Source of the DNA: Neobacillus driksii
GTDB lineage: Bacteria > Bacillota > Bacilli > Bacillales > Cytobacillaceae
Reading direction: 5' to 3'
Assembly: GCF_013409995.1 (NCBI RefSeq)
Contig: NZ_JACCBX010000005.1
Location: 62,001-126,000 of the forward strand
Length of the DNA stretch: 64,000 nt
Positions 44,394-55,927 of the stretch are shown here, in pieces (positions within the stretch are counted from its first letter, which is position 1; each line of letters begins with the position of its first letter). Position numbers and translations under genes: made by a program. Under the pieces are notes generated by a model, which saw only the letters and a program-made list of their open reading frames with translations, was not told the DNA's origin and ran no database searches.

Positions 44394-44846
44394 TTAAATC
44401 TCAATCATTTGCTCTACAAATAACTTTTCAGGAAATGAGTTATGTCTAATCGTTTTTGGCAGGTCACCCTTACTTCCGCTAACCCAAATGGATCCTCCAG
44501 GTGGTACACTTATATTAATTTCTTGTCTTTCAGATTCTAAATCTACTAAAGTAGTAATCTCCTGATAGTTGAGTGCACAGATGGTCTCTTCCCCACAAAC
44601 TAAGCATAAGAACACTTTTGCGGATGATTCATGATCATCTGAGATTGCCTGTAACTCATTTCTATGTAAACTAAAATTCCACGGTGAACTTTCCTTGGAT
44701 AAGTACTTTACAAACAATTTAGTATCATGATTCACCAAGTAATGGCCATATAACGAATCTACTTTATTCAACGCTTTGAAGGATGGGTGCTCCGTTATTT
44801 GTGTTAGCACTGCACCATGATAAAAGTCCTGCGTTTGAATCTTCAT
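44394..44846 (-). CDS. hypothetical protein
   Basis: This 150-aa soluble protein (MKIQTQDFYHGAVLTQITEHPSFKAL...) has no known motif. The middle has a beta-rich core with a CLVCGEETIC stretch containing three Cys, and the end has SIWVSGSKGDLPKTI. AAGAGGG lies about 9 nt before the ATG. HGAVLTQI at the start resembles openings of small type II restriction-like or immunity proteins, but this is too weak for a call. Confidence 0.6.
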   Translation of the reverse strand: MKIQTQDFYHGAVLTQITEHPSFKALNKVDSLYGHYLVNHDTKLFVKYLSKESSPWNFSLHRNELQAISDDHESSAKVFLCLVCGEETICALNYQEITTLVDLESERQEINISVPPGGSIWVSGSKGDLPKTIRHNSFPEKLFVEQMIEI

Positions 44847-44935
44847 TATGTCACAACCCTCTTACTTTTTTACAATATTATACCATTGCTAATAATGAAA
44901 TTTTTACAATTTTTCTCTCTTTATTGTTTGCTACC

Positions 44936-45113
44936 TTTCGACAAATTTTCCTCTACACTATTACATCAAATCCACGATTAGCAACGATTAACATGTATTT
45001 CAATCAAACGTTTGATTAACTAATAGATTTACTAATCAATCAATTGTGTAAAACAGGTATGAAACCTGTTATTTAAGGATTTTATACTTTATAGAGGCAA
45101 AATCTTTGTCGTT
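44936..45113 (+). repeat. paired-palindrome element, copy I
   Basis: The left end TTTCGACAAATTTTCCTCTA and right end TAGAGGCAAAATCTTTGTCG (45092-45111) are an imperfect terminal inverted repeat. The palindrome centres are at 45009.5 (AATCAAACGTTTGATTAA, perfect) and 45040.5 (CTAATCAATCAATTGTGTA), 31 bp apart. No plus-strand gene follows; the rest of 44847-45375 holds nothing else I can support. Confidence 0.82.
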
Positions 45114-45375
45114 AAATTCCAACAAATACGGATACGCCTCAATTCCCCTTTCCTTTAAAAATTTTATTTTAAAATATTGGGTGATTATAGGATAATTAGG
45201 ACATTACACCTAGAGGGAAGCTGCGAAAATGAGTCCCTACGACATTAATATCAATAGGAATTCCCTTTGGGAAAAAATATTTTATCTATTTTAAAAAATT
45301 AAATCTTACCTGGAGCTTGTTGTTCAAATTTGATTAGTATTTTTTATTCTCCCTATCAATTTTCAAATAAAATAG

Positions 45376-45400
45376 GACAGGAACACTTGCCCTTCCTGTC
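45376..45400 (-). terminator. terminator of lacZ
   Basis: On the minus strand GACAGGAA and TTCCTGTC form a perfect 8-bp stem with a nine-base loop, then CTATTTTATTT. Confidence 0.75.
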
Positions 45401-45410
45401 ACTTTACTAA

Positions 45411-48632
<3,222 letters not shown>

Positions 48633-49550
48633 TCAGAACCGTCCCCATGGCAATAGTCCCGAACCAATAACTCCCGCTTTTGTTCCTAATTTAGCAGGTT
48701 CAATTAACAGGTGGGGCTGCATACTCGGATATAAATATTTACTTGTTTTTTCTCTTAACATCGGCAATATTAATTCTTTTTGCTGCATGACTCCCCCACC
48801 TAAAACAAATATAGCTGGATCTAGAATATGCATTAAATTTGCTATACCGATTGCCAAATATTCAGTTGCAGTATCTATAATGGAAAGTGCAGTCTTATCC
48901 CCAGATATAGCTAATTCAAAGACCTCTTTTGCCCCTCCCCTAATAGCAAGTATGTCCCTTGCATTGCTTCCAATTGCAGTCCCAGATGACATGACTTCTA
49001 ACGCGCCACTGTTTAAATTAGAATATTGCGGTCCTCGGGGAAGTACGATCATATTTCCAACTTCTCCAGCATTTCCATTTGCTCCTGAATATAACTTTCC
49101 ATCAATTACAATACCAGCACCTATACCCGTGCTAACAGTGATATAGACAACACTTGATTTTCCTTTCCCCACGCCAACTAGTGCTTCAGCAAGAGCTGCC
49201 ACATTAGCGTCATTCTCAAGAAATACAGGTATGGATAATCCTTTTTCTAACTCCTGCACAATAGGAAAATTATGAATACCTGGTAGGTTGGGAGGGTCTA
49301 CTATCATCCCCTCTGAAGGATTAAGAGGACCTGGTGAACCGATACCAACCCCCTCAATCTGATAATTCCCTTTCACTCGATCAATCATAGAAAACAATCT
49401 TTCTATTAAATATGTACCACCTTTATCGGATTCTGTACGTTTGCTTAGTTCATTGACGATGGTACCATTAGAGTCCACTAATGCTACCCTAACATTCGTT
49501 CCTCCTAAATCAATTCCAATCGTATATCTGCTATCTTTTATTGATTCCAT
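48633..49550 (-). CDS. ROK-family sugar kinase lacking the zinc motif
   Basis: This 305-aa ROK protein has the phosphate loop DLGGTNVRVAL (14-24) and ENDANVAALAE (about 114-124) with the catalytic Asp. There is no N-terminal HTH, so it is a kinase and not a NagC/XylR-type repressor. The usual ROK zinc site (His plus CxCGxxGCxE) is missing: the matching region reads GNMIVLPRGPQYSNLNSG with no Cys. GGGGGGAGG lies about 6 nt before the ATG. It lies between the DUF4091 and lacZ genes, so it probably phosphorylates a hexose released by the hydrolases. Confidence 0.85.
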   Translation of the reverse strand: MESIKDSRYTIGIDLGGTNVRVALVDSNGTIVNELSKRTESDKGGTYLIERLFSMIDRVKGNYQIEGVGIGSPGPLNPSEGMIVDPPNLPGIHNFPIVQELEKGLSIPVFLENDANVAALAEALVGVGKGKSSVVYITVSTGIGAGIVIDGKLYSGANGNAGEVGNMIVLPRGPQYSNLNSGALEVMSSGTAIGSNARDILAIRGGAKEVFELAISGDKTALSIIDTATEYLAIGIANLMHILDPAIFVLGGGVMQQKELILPMLREKTSKYLYPSMQPHLLIEPAKLGTKAGVIGSGLLPWGRF

Positions 49551-49572
49551 GATTATCCTCCCCCCTTAAGAA

Positions 49573-51255
49573 TCAACTAGTTTCCCTTGTAATTTTTAAA
49601 TTAAGCGATTTTGTTATTTTCCGATTAATTTGTTCTCTGATTCCCAAAAGCCACTCGCTATTCCATGGGTATTCTTTAAAAGTAATTGGGCCTTCTAATT
49701 GACCTTCTACTAATTCAATGACTTCATTCTTCCCTATTAAACTTTCCAATAATTGCAATGCCCTTAAATCCTGCAGGGCATCAAAAAAAACCTCTAATCT
49801 GATAGATTCAATAGGACCATCCTCTCCGGGATAGACTAAAAAGGCATCTCCTGAAGGAAAGCTAATATCAGCATCTGTATTCTTAAAGGGATCAATTGCT
49901 TTGTGCGAGTATTGCGAGAACCAAAAGTTATAGCCCCAATGCAAAAAGCCCTTAATATCATGTTTATAAAGTTGATATCCGATAATACGAGTTCTTACAG
50001 ATGGGAAATTTAAAAATCGATTAGAAACTTGTTTATATTGTGCATTGCAATAATAAGTCCAAAGATTTGGCACACCGTTATTCAAAAATGGTTCAATATG
50101 ATCCGTTGCTGGAATTGGTATTTTCACTAATCCGTTCTTATAAAACTCATAATCTGATAACGCATCCATAATTGAAAACTCCGATAGATAGGTAAGCATT
50201 ATTTCACTTGCATTTTTATAGGATTCCATGTGTTCAAGGTTTGGTTCATCTGAGATATGAAAGTAAACCTGGTTTTCCAAATGTTTATCTTTAATATATT
50301 GAGCTATCTGCGGTAAAAATTGAGAGAGGAAACTTTTATATTTATCACTGCTTGCATCCGTATCCCAACCGAAAACCTTTTCCTTCTGACCATCAATTGA
50401 CGCAATAATTTTTGGTGCGTAATTTGCACCCCATTGGGTAAAGAAATGGGAGAATTCAATGTATTTAATACCGCGCCTCAAACAAATATCTATCCAGCGT
50501 GTCAATTTGTCAAAATTAAAATAATATTTATCCGCTTGCTTTTCCACCTCAACTAATTGTACAGTAGGCCTCTCTCCTCCTATGTCTGTATCAAGTGGAG
50601 GGGTAAACAAAGGAGTAAGAATCATATTTATTCCGTGGTCCGATGCTGTTTTTATATAAGAATCAACCAATTCCCAATATTTCTCACTAAAAACTTCTAC
50701 CCCATAGTGGACAGCCAAACAATCAGAATGAATCCATTCCGTATGGATTAATTGTTGTTCAGGCAGCTCAACAGGAATAACTTCTAGAATAAATTTTTCT
50801 TCACCCATTTTATCTCCATGGTGATTGGTAAACTTGATAGTGATTTTATGTAGACCAGGTTCATCCTTATTATCGACTGAAACCGTTACCCAAACAGAAC
50901 GCCATTGATTAGGATAACCTATCATCCCCTCTTCACCGATTGGATATAGTGGATCAGGATATAACCCTGGTGTAGAACGGAGGATTTGGTCATCATGATC
51001 ATAAAAGCTTGGGTATTCCGATGGAACAAGTCCAACGCTTCGAACTCGAACCGGAATTTGGAAATCTGATTGTACATCCACATTAATATTTTTAATTGGT
51101 TCTCCAACAAATTTATAAGCAATTTGAAAGGAGAAAACCTCATTTCTCAAAGAAGTTGCCTGAATAAATGAAGGGTGAGTCAACTCCTCATCAGCAAAAA
51201 CTTTTACAAGCGGGCTTAAACATCTTGTTTCGAAGGAATAATTGCTCTCTATCAT
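49573..51255 (-). CDS. DUF4091 (GH-like) glycan-active protein
   Basis: The 560-aa protein has an N-terminal beta-sandwich (about 1-165) and a TIM-barrel-like DUF4091 region. The barrel includes HTEWIHSDCLAVHYG, IKYIEFSHFFTQWG, VYFHISDEPN (about 328-337, likely acidic catalytic pair) and IKGFLHWGYNFW. It is related to GH123-like hydrolases. There is no signal peptide, so it would act inside the cell on an imported oligosaccharide. It is the first gene after the terminator at 51322-51363 and lies 22 bp upstream of the ROK kinase. The specific bond cleaved is unknown. Confidence 0.8.
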   Translation of the reverse strand: MIESNYSFETRCLSPLVKVFADEELTHPSFIQATSLRNEVFSFQIAYKFVGEPIKNINVDVQSDFQIPVRVRSVGLVPSEYPSFYDHDDQILRSTPGLYPDPLYPIGEEGMIGYPNQWRSVWVTVSVDNKDEPGLHKITIKFTNHHGDKMGEEKFILEVIPVELPEQQLIHTEWIHSDCLAVHYGVEVFSEKYWELVDSYIKTASDHGINMILTPLFTPPLDTDIGGERPTVQLVEVEKQADKYYFNFDKLTRWIDICLRRGIKYIEFSHFFTQWGANYAPKIIASIDGQKEKVFGWDTDASSDKYKSFLSQFLPQIAQYIKDKHLENQVYFHISDEPNLEHMESYKNASEIMLTYLSEFSIMDALSDYEFYKNGLVKIPIPATDHIEPFLNNGVPNLWTYYCNAQYKQVSNRFLNFPSVRTRIIGYQLYKHDIKGFLHWGYNFWFSQYSHKAIDPFKNTDADISFPSGDAFLVYPGEDGPIESIRLEVFFDALQDLRALQLLESLIGKNEVIELVEGQLEGPITFKEYPWNSEWLLGIREQINRKITKSLNLKITRETS

Positions 51256-51321
51256 TCAAATCCTCCTGTCTATTAATATGAAATATTACTCTAATATTTT
51301 GAATTTCCATCCAGTTAACAA

Positions 51322-51363
51322 AAATCCCTTAAGAAACAAAATGGCATTTTCCTTAAGGGATTT
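51322..51363 (-). terminator. terminator after the PHP-type gene
   Basis: AAATCCCTTAAG and CTTAAGGGATTT form a perfect 12-bp stem, followed on the minus strand by TTTTTG. Confidence 0.88.
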
Positions 51364-51436
51364 AAATAATAGTAAAATATTTTTCATAAAGAATGACTAG
51401 ATGCGGCTGGTCTCTCGTCTCTATTTCAATCGTGTT

Positions 51437-53116
51437 TTACTGTTTTAAAGCTTTATCAGGGTTTGATTCAGTAACACTTACAAAGATCGGATTGGAATAA
51501 AACCACATGCTGGTGTAATTGCGGTCATTGATTTTGTTAAAACGCTCTTCATTTTGCTCGGGTGTAGGAGTCCCTTCATAGTCAAAGGATTGATCTTTCA
51601 GCGGCTCACCATTACTCATGTAGCCTTCCACATCAGTACCAAGGTTAGTACCTCGCAGGCGATAATATCTGTCCGTATCCGCCTTTACTTTGTAGGTGAT
51701 TGTATAATAGCCATCTTTCCCCGGCTTTCCCCAGTCTTTCTTCGTAAAGCGCTTGACTACTTTAGTCGTATCGTTCGTCGTATTGGTGGCATATTGGCTC
51801 TTGTCGATCTTGCCAGTTACCTCACCAGAAATTAAATCTATATGATCAACCTGAACCTTGTTCGTAACGGAAATGTCATGAGCGGTAATTGGTGCGTAGT
51901 TATTGTACTCTGGACTTTTAAAGCGAATGGTAATAGTTGTTTGATCGCCCTTAGACACTTGCAAATCTTCACCCATTTCCGCTTGCTTTTTATTTCCTTT
52001 CAAATTGAATTCCAGTGCATTTATGAGATCGCCATATACACTGAAGGATTTACCTGACCGCATGCCCTCTACGATATCCTTGAACTCATTGCCCTTGACC
52101 CAAGTATAGTTTCTTTGATATTCGCTAGGCCAGTAACCGCTTGAGTATTTTCGATTGCTGCTTACCTTGAAGTGGAAGTCCGAATTGGTAAAATTCCAGA
52201 AATGGCGCCCTTCTCCAAGCATTGCATCCCATGCGCCTCCTACCTGAGCCACCATCACATCCACACCACCGTATATATCAGATAACTCAGATCGATTAAA
52301 GCTGGCGGCCATGTGATTTCCTGGCATTCCTTCCATGCCAAAGACAATTTCTGGTGCAATGTCGTTCATCTTACGGAGATCTTCTATTTTAACTTCTCCG
52401 CCGCCCCCATTGTGCCTGGACGGATGATTCGGCAATACATAACTATCAGGATAGTTATCCTTTAACCATTCAATTGCTTCAAAGGTTTTACTTTTATCTG
52501 ATTTCAGCTTATCCCTATCAGGTCTGTCTCCCCATAGTTCGGCTTCGTTCGATTTAAATCTATCTGTACTTGTATCATAGCTGTATAACCATTCAAACTG
52601 ACGAATCCCATCAATTGGTACGGTATCACTTTTGGAATCAATAATAGCAACTGAAGCGTGATCCAAATCCATCATATCCCACTCAAAACCGGGATAGATC
52701 AACTTGCCAGTGAATTTTCCAGCAGCTTGTAGTGAACGGATTTTGGTCATCTGATCTTGAATGGCTTCCCAACGTGCAGTAGGTTTTTCATTACCGTCCG
52801 GATCTCTAGGAGAATTACCCAAATGATCGGCCAGCATAATATAGTCAAAAGGCTTGCCGTAAGGTACTTTTATCATCGTTTCTGCTGGCATTTGGTTAAT
52901 ATTCTCACGGAAGGCAGCATTTAATATATTTTCCAACTTCATAAAAGGCTCTGACGCATCACTCGACTGTATAGTATGGACATGATACTCGCCAGACATC
53001 CATTTACCTGCATCTTTATGAGAATCTGTTGACTTTGCTGATACTGTCATAATTCCGTGTGACAGAGTGAACGCCGCAATCGAACCGCAAATAATAGTCT
53101 TTAGTTTACCCCCCAT
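51437..53116 (-). CDS. secreted PHP/CehA-type metallohydrolase-like protein
   Basis: This 559-aa protein has a signal peptide (ending TVSAK). Its PHP-like metal-binding motifs are GEYHVHTIQSSD (about 43-54), MLADHLG, PGFEWDM, VLPNHPSRHN and FTNSDFHFK, with a beta-rich C-terminal region. These match CehA/McbA-type metallohydrolases, whose members cleave phosphoesters or carbamates. It should act outside the cell. GGAGAGG lies about 8 nt before the ATG. It follows the LamG-phosphoesterase gene by 20 bp, so the two secreted proteins likely act together on one polymer or its phosphate substituents. Confidence 0.75.
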   Translation of the reverse strand: MGGKLKTIICGSIAAFTLSHGIMTVSAKSTDSHKDAGKWMSGEYHVHTIQSSDASEPFMKLENILNAAFRENINQMPAETMIKVPYGKPFDYIMLADHLGNSPRDPDGNEKPTARWEAIQDQMTKIRSLQAAGKFTGKLIYPGFEWDMMDLDHASVAIIDSKSDTVPIDGIRQFEWLYSYDTSTDRFKSNEAELWGDRPDRDKLKSDKSKTFEAIEWLKDNYPDSYVLPNHPSRHNGGGGEVKIEDLRKMNDIAPEIVFGMEGMPGNHMAASFNRSELSDIYGGVDVMVAQVGGAWDAMLGEGRHFWNFTNSDFHFKVSSNRKYSSGYWPSEYQRNYTWVKGNEFKDIVEGMRSGKSFSVYGDLINALEFNLKGNKKQAEMGEDLQVSKGDQTTITIRFKSPEYNNYAPITAHDISVTNKVQVDHIDLISGEVTGKIDKSQYATNTTNDTTKVVKRFTKKDWGKPGKDGYYTITYKVKADTDRYYRLRGTNLGTDVEGYMSNGEPLKDQSFDYEGTPTPEQNEERFNKINDRNYTSMWFYSNPIFVSVTESNPDKALKQ

Positions 53117-53136
53117 TATTTCAATCCTCTCCTTTT

Positions 53137-54945
53137 TTATTTATTCAGATTAAATCTCTTTTTAAAATTTAAATCTAATTCAAATAAGTTGTATTCATTT
53201 GTTAAATATTTAAAATCAACATACGTTCTTTCTTTCTTTGACATTTCATCTACAAACGGTGAATAGGTACGGAAAAATAGTTTGTTTTTAGCTTCATCAA
53301 ATTCAACAAGTCTCAGCCAGCCATTTCCCCCTCGATAATCTGCTTGATAGTTGACTAGCATTTGAATAACATCGTTCCCTGCTGAGTTCTGCTTGACCTG
53401 ATGGACGATTCCAAAATAATGTCCATTCACTGTCATAAATACTTGATTGTGTTCATTCACAAGTTCATTCCAGATTATTTGTCCCCTATTCGACTCAACC
53501 GCAACGGTTTTATCATCAACCGTCTCAGGATAAATCACATCATGAGAAACGATGATTGTTGGTTTGTCTTTGTGTTGAATTAAGACATTTTTTGACCATT
53601 CTATATCTGTTTGGAGATTTTTCATATCAACAATTAAGAATAAGTATTCGTAGCTGCCTGCTTTTACTATTGTGTAAGACCCATACCCCGAAGGAGAAGA
53701 TCCTTTATAGTAGTCTTTATTCGCAAAGCGTTGTGGACCATAATAGGTTAAGAAAGGGTCTCCAGCTGCATAATCATGATTTCCAGCTGCCATAATGTAA
53801 GGGATTTCTTTTTTATCTAAGTAAGAAATGGCTTCAAGGGAATTTTTCCATTGCTCTTCTGTATTCCCATCGACGATATCTCCAACAAATGCATTCATGA
53901 CAATATTGTTCTTCTTGGTGTTTTTAGCAATCCAATTCATTTGGCTAGCAAATATCTCAGGATTCATATTTGAGTATTTTTGTGTATCTGGAACAAAAAG
54001 AAAATTATAATTATTTTTATTTGTCAAGAATGGTATTTCATCGTTTGTTCCTTCAACTGGTTGTTTATCACGAGCATCTTGAACAAGCCATTCCATTTTA
54101 GTCAAAGCCTTATTAGCAATTCGTATTTCTTGGATGTTACCTGCAAATAATGCGTCTAATTCATTTCCCCACTCGGAAGCACCAATGTTCCAGCCTTTTC
54201 CTTCTATAGAAGCTATGCCTTTGACCTCTATTGACTTCCCGTAATCACTAACGCCATTTACAGTTAAAGTCGTCGTTTGCCCATCATTCACAATCGCCAA
54301 ATGATACCATTCGTCTGTATTTAATGAACGGGACCAGTTCGTCACATTATAGTTCAAATTAGATGGATGACTTGTCCATTGAATTTCTTTATCATTGGAT
54401 ACAGATAACGTAGTCAGGATTTCTTTCTCACCTTCTATTTTATTAAGATCGGCGGCCTGCCCTTGTCTTGTTAAAATTCCCATCCAACTATGTAATCTAC
54501 TATTAAAATTACCGGGCAATTTGAAAATGGCTTCGACGGTAAACCCGTTATCAAATTTCTCGGAATTAATCGGTGCACCATTCGTTGTTTTGAAATATCT
54601 TCCCGCGGGAGCATTTTTATAATTAGCGAATTGTAAACTTTCTACATTGTCTAGATTGTAATAATCGTCTTCAGACCATTTTACCAACCCTTCCAAGCCT
54701 GGTGAAGATGGATCACCCACCGTCACTAATTCTAGGTCATTCCCATTTTTACTTGCATCTTCAATAATGATATTCCCATTTTCAAACGTTCCACTTTGCA
54801 CATGATCTTTTGAAAACTTCCAATCTGCTACAATACTATTCGTTTCTTGTTTAGCTGCATTACTCTTAGCCTCTGCTGGTTCTGTAAAGCTTGGAATCAT
54901 CATACAAAAGACCGATAAACCTAATAACGTATTTTTCATTTTCAT
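53137..54945 (-). CDS. secreted LamG-like and calcineurin-type phosphoesterase
   Basis: The 602-aa protein has a signal peptide (ending PAEAKSN) and a LamG/concanavalin-like carbohydrate-binding domain (about 40-280). A metallophosphoesterase domain (about 310-560) follows, with metal motifs PDTQ, GDIVDGN, AAGNHDY, VSHDVIYP and VNGHYFG. The first motif has DTQ where many enzymes have DxH, as in some bacterial subfamilies. It should remove phosphate from an extracellular glycan or related substrate. ATG 54945 has GAGGAGG 9 nt upstream. It is the first gene of a two-gene unit with the PHP-type protein. Confidence 0.82.
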   Translation of the reverse strand: MKMKNTLLGLSVFCMMIPSFTEPAEAKSNAAKQETNSIVADWKFSKDHVQSGTFENGNIIIEDASKNGNDLELVTVGDPSSPGLEGLVKWSEDDYYNLDNVESLQFANYKNAPAGRYFKTTNGAPINSEKFDNGFTVEAIFKLPGNFNSRLHSWMGILTRQGQAADLNKIEGEKEILTTLSVSNDKEIQWTSHPSNLNYNVTNWSRSLNTDEWYHLAIVNDGQTTTLTVNGVSDYGKSIEVKGIASIEGKGWNIGASEWGNELDALFAGNIQEIRIANKALTKMEWLVQDARDKQPVEGTNDEIPFLTNKNNYNFLFVPDTQKYSNMNPEIFASQMNWIAKNTKKNNIVMNAFVGDIVDGNTEEQWKNSLEAISYLDKKEIPYIMAAGNHDYAAGDPFLTYYGPQRFANKDYYKGSSPSGYGSYTIVKAGSYEYLFLIVDMKNLQTDIEWSKNVLIQHKDKPTIIVSHDVIYPETVDDKTVAVESNRGQIIWNELVNEHNQVFMTVNGHYFGIVHQVKQNSAGNDVIQMLVNYQADYRGGNGWLRLVEFDEAKNKLFFRTYSPFVDEMSKKERTYVDFKYLTNEYNLFELDLNFKKRFNLNK

Positions 54946-55144
54946 ACATCGTTTCCTCCTCTCATTAATAGCTATCATTATCTATGGTCAAAAACATCAT
55001 TACGTATCGCAGACCTTCGATCAAACGACTTGTAACATATGCTTAGCGCCCTTCGTACCAAACACGAGGCTATCTAGACAACTTTAGTTCAATAATTGCA
55101 GTGCTCGCAAAATGTCGTCCTATTATTCAAATTTCCCTTTCTTG

Positions 55145-55927
55145 TTACAATTCCCTTTCCAGGCTAACTAGATAATCAAAACCGATTTTTAAACTTTCAA
55201 AGATTCCAATTCTAGAATAATCCTGTTCAACACAATAATATTCAACACCATTTTCCTCGCCCCATTGAACAACCGATTTCATGTCAATTTCACCGCTGCC
55301 AACCTCGATTAAGTTGTTTTCCATATCGTTCAAATCATATCCAGATTGATAATCCTTTAAGTGGAGGATAGGGGCTCTCCCACTATACTTCTTTATAGTT
55401 TCAACTGGATTTTCACCAGCAATAGTCATCCAGTAGGTATCCGGTTCAGGGTAGATACAAATGCCATTTACTGGATCCGTGATAAAATCAATTACCTTCC
55501 GTCCATCCACTAAATGATTGTAATCGTATTCAGGGTTATGTATTCCGACCCTAAAACCCAAAGGACTCAACTTTTGAGCAACTTCCAACAAAGTTGCTTT
55601 TGTCTTACGGTAACCTTGTTCATTTTGTTCATCATCATCAATATATTTATCGAAAATGGTTTTACAGCCAAACAAATAGACCTCTTCAATAATTCCATCA
55701 ACATCATTAAAAAAACGTTCATGTTTGATATGCATACCTGCAACTTGAAAATGATATTTTTTAAGTAAAGCAGCAACTTTAAGGGGGTCATTCCCTCTCA
55801 TTCCGTCCAGCTGAACAGCTTCAAAACCAATTTCACGCAGTCTTCTCAACGTGCCCTCTGCGTCCTCTGCAAATTCTTTTCTTACGGAATACATTTGAGC
55901 TGCAATTTTACTTTTAAAATTTTTCAT
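55145..55927 (-). CDS. sugar phosphate isomerase/epimerase (TIM barrel)
   Basis: This 260-aa protein belongs to the xylose isomerase-like TIM-barrel family (AP-endonuclease 2 fold). The text is typical: AAQMYSVRKEF at the start, GFEAVQLDGM, VGIHNPEYDYN and ILHLKDYQSG, with His, Glu and Asp in metal-binding places. Members isomerise, epimerise or dehydrate sugars and sugar acids. The start overlaps the stop of the aldo-keto reductase (TAATG), so the two are co-translated and probably work in sequence. No exact reaction can be assigned. Confidence 0.83.
   Translation of the reverse strand: MKNFKSKIAAQMYSVRKEFAEDAEGTLRRLREIGFEAVQLDGMRGNDPLKVAALLKKYHFQVAGMHIKHERFFNDVDGIIEEVYLFGCKTIFDKYIDDDEQNEQGYRKTKATLLEVAQKLSPLGFRVGIHNPEYDYNHLVDGRKVIDFITDPVNGICIYPEPDTYWMTIAGENPVETIKKYSGRAPILHLKDYQSGYDLNDMENNLIEVGSGEIDMKSVVQWGEENGVEYYCVEQDYSRIGIFESLKIGFDYLVSLEREL

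Noticed and set aside
125-45050. The AATCAAACGTTTGATT palindromes considered as Rho-independent terminators
   Set aside because: They are AT-rich, lack T-tracts, come in pairs at fixed spacing, and often lie upstream of genes.
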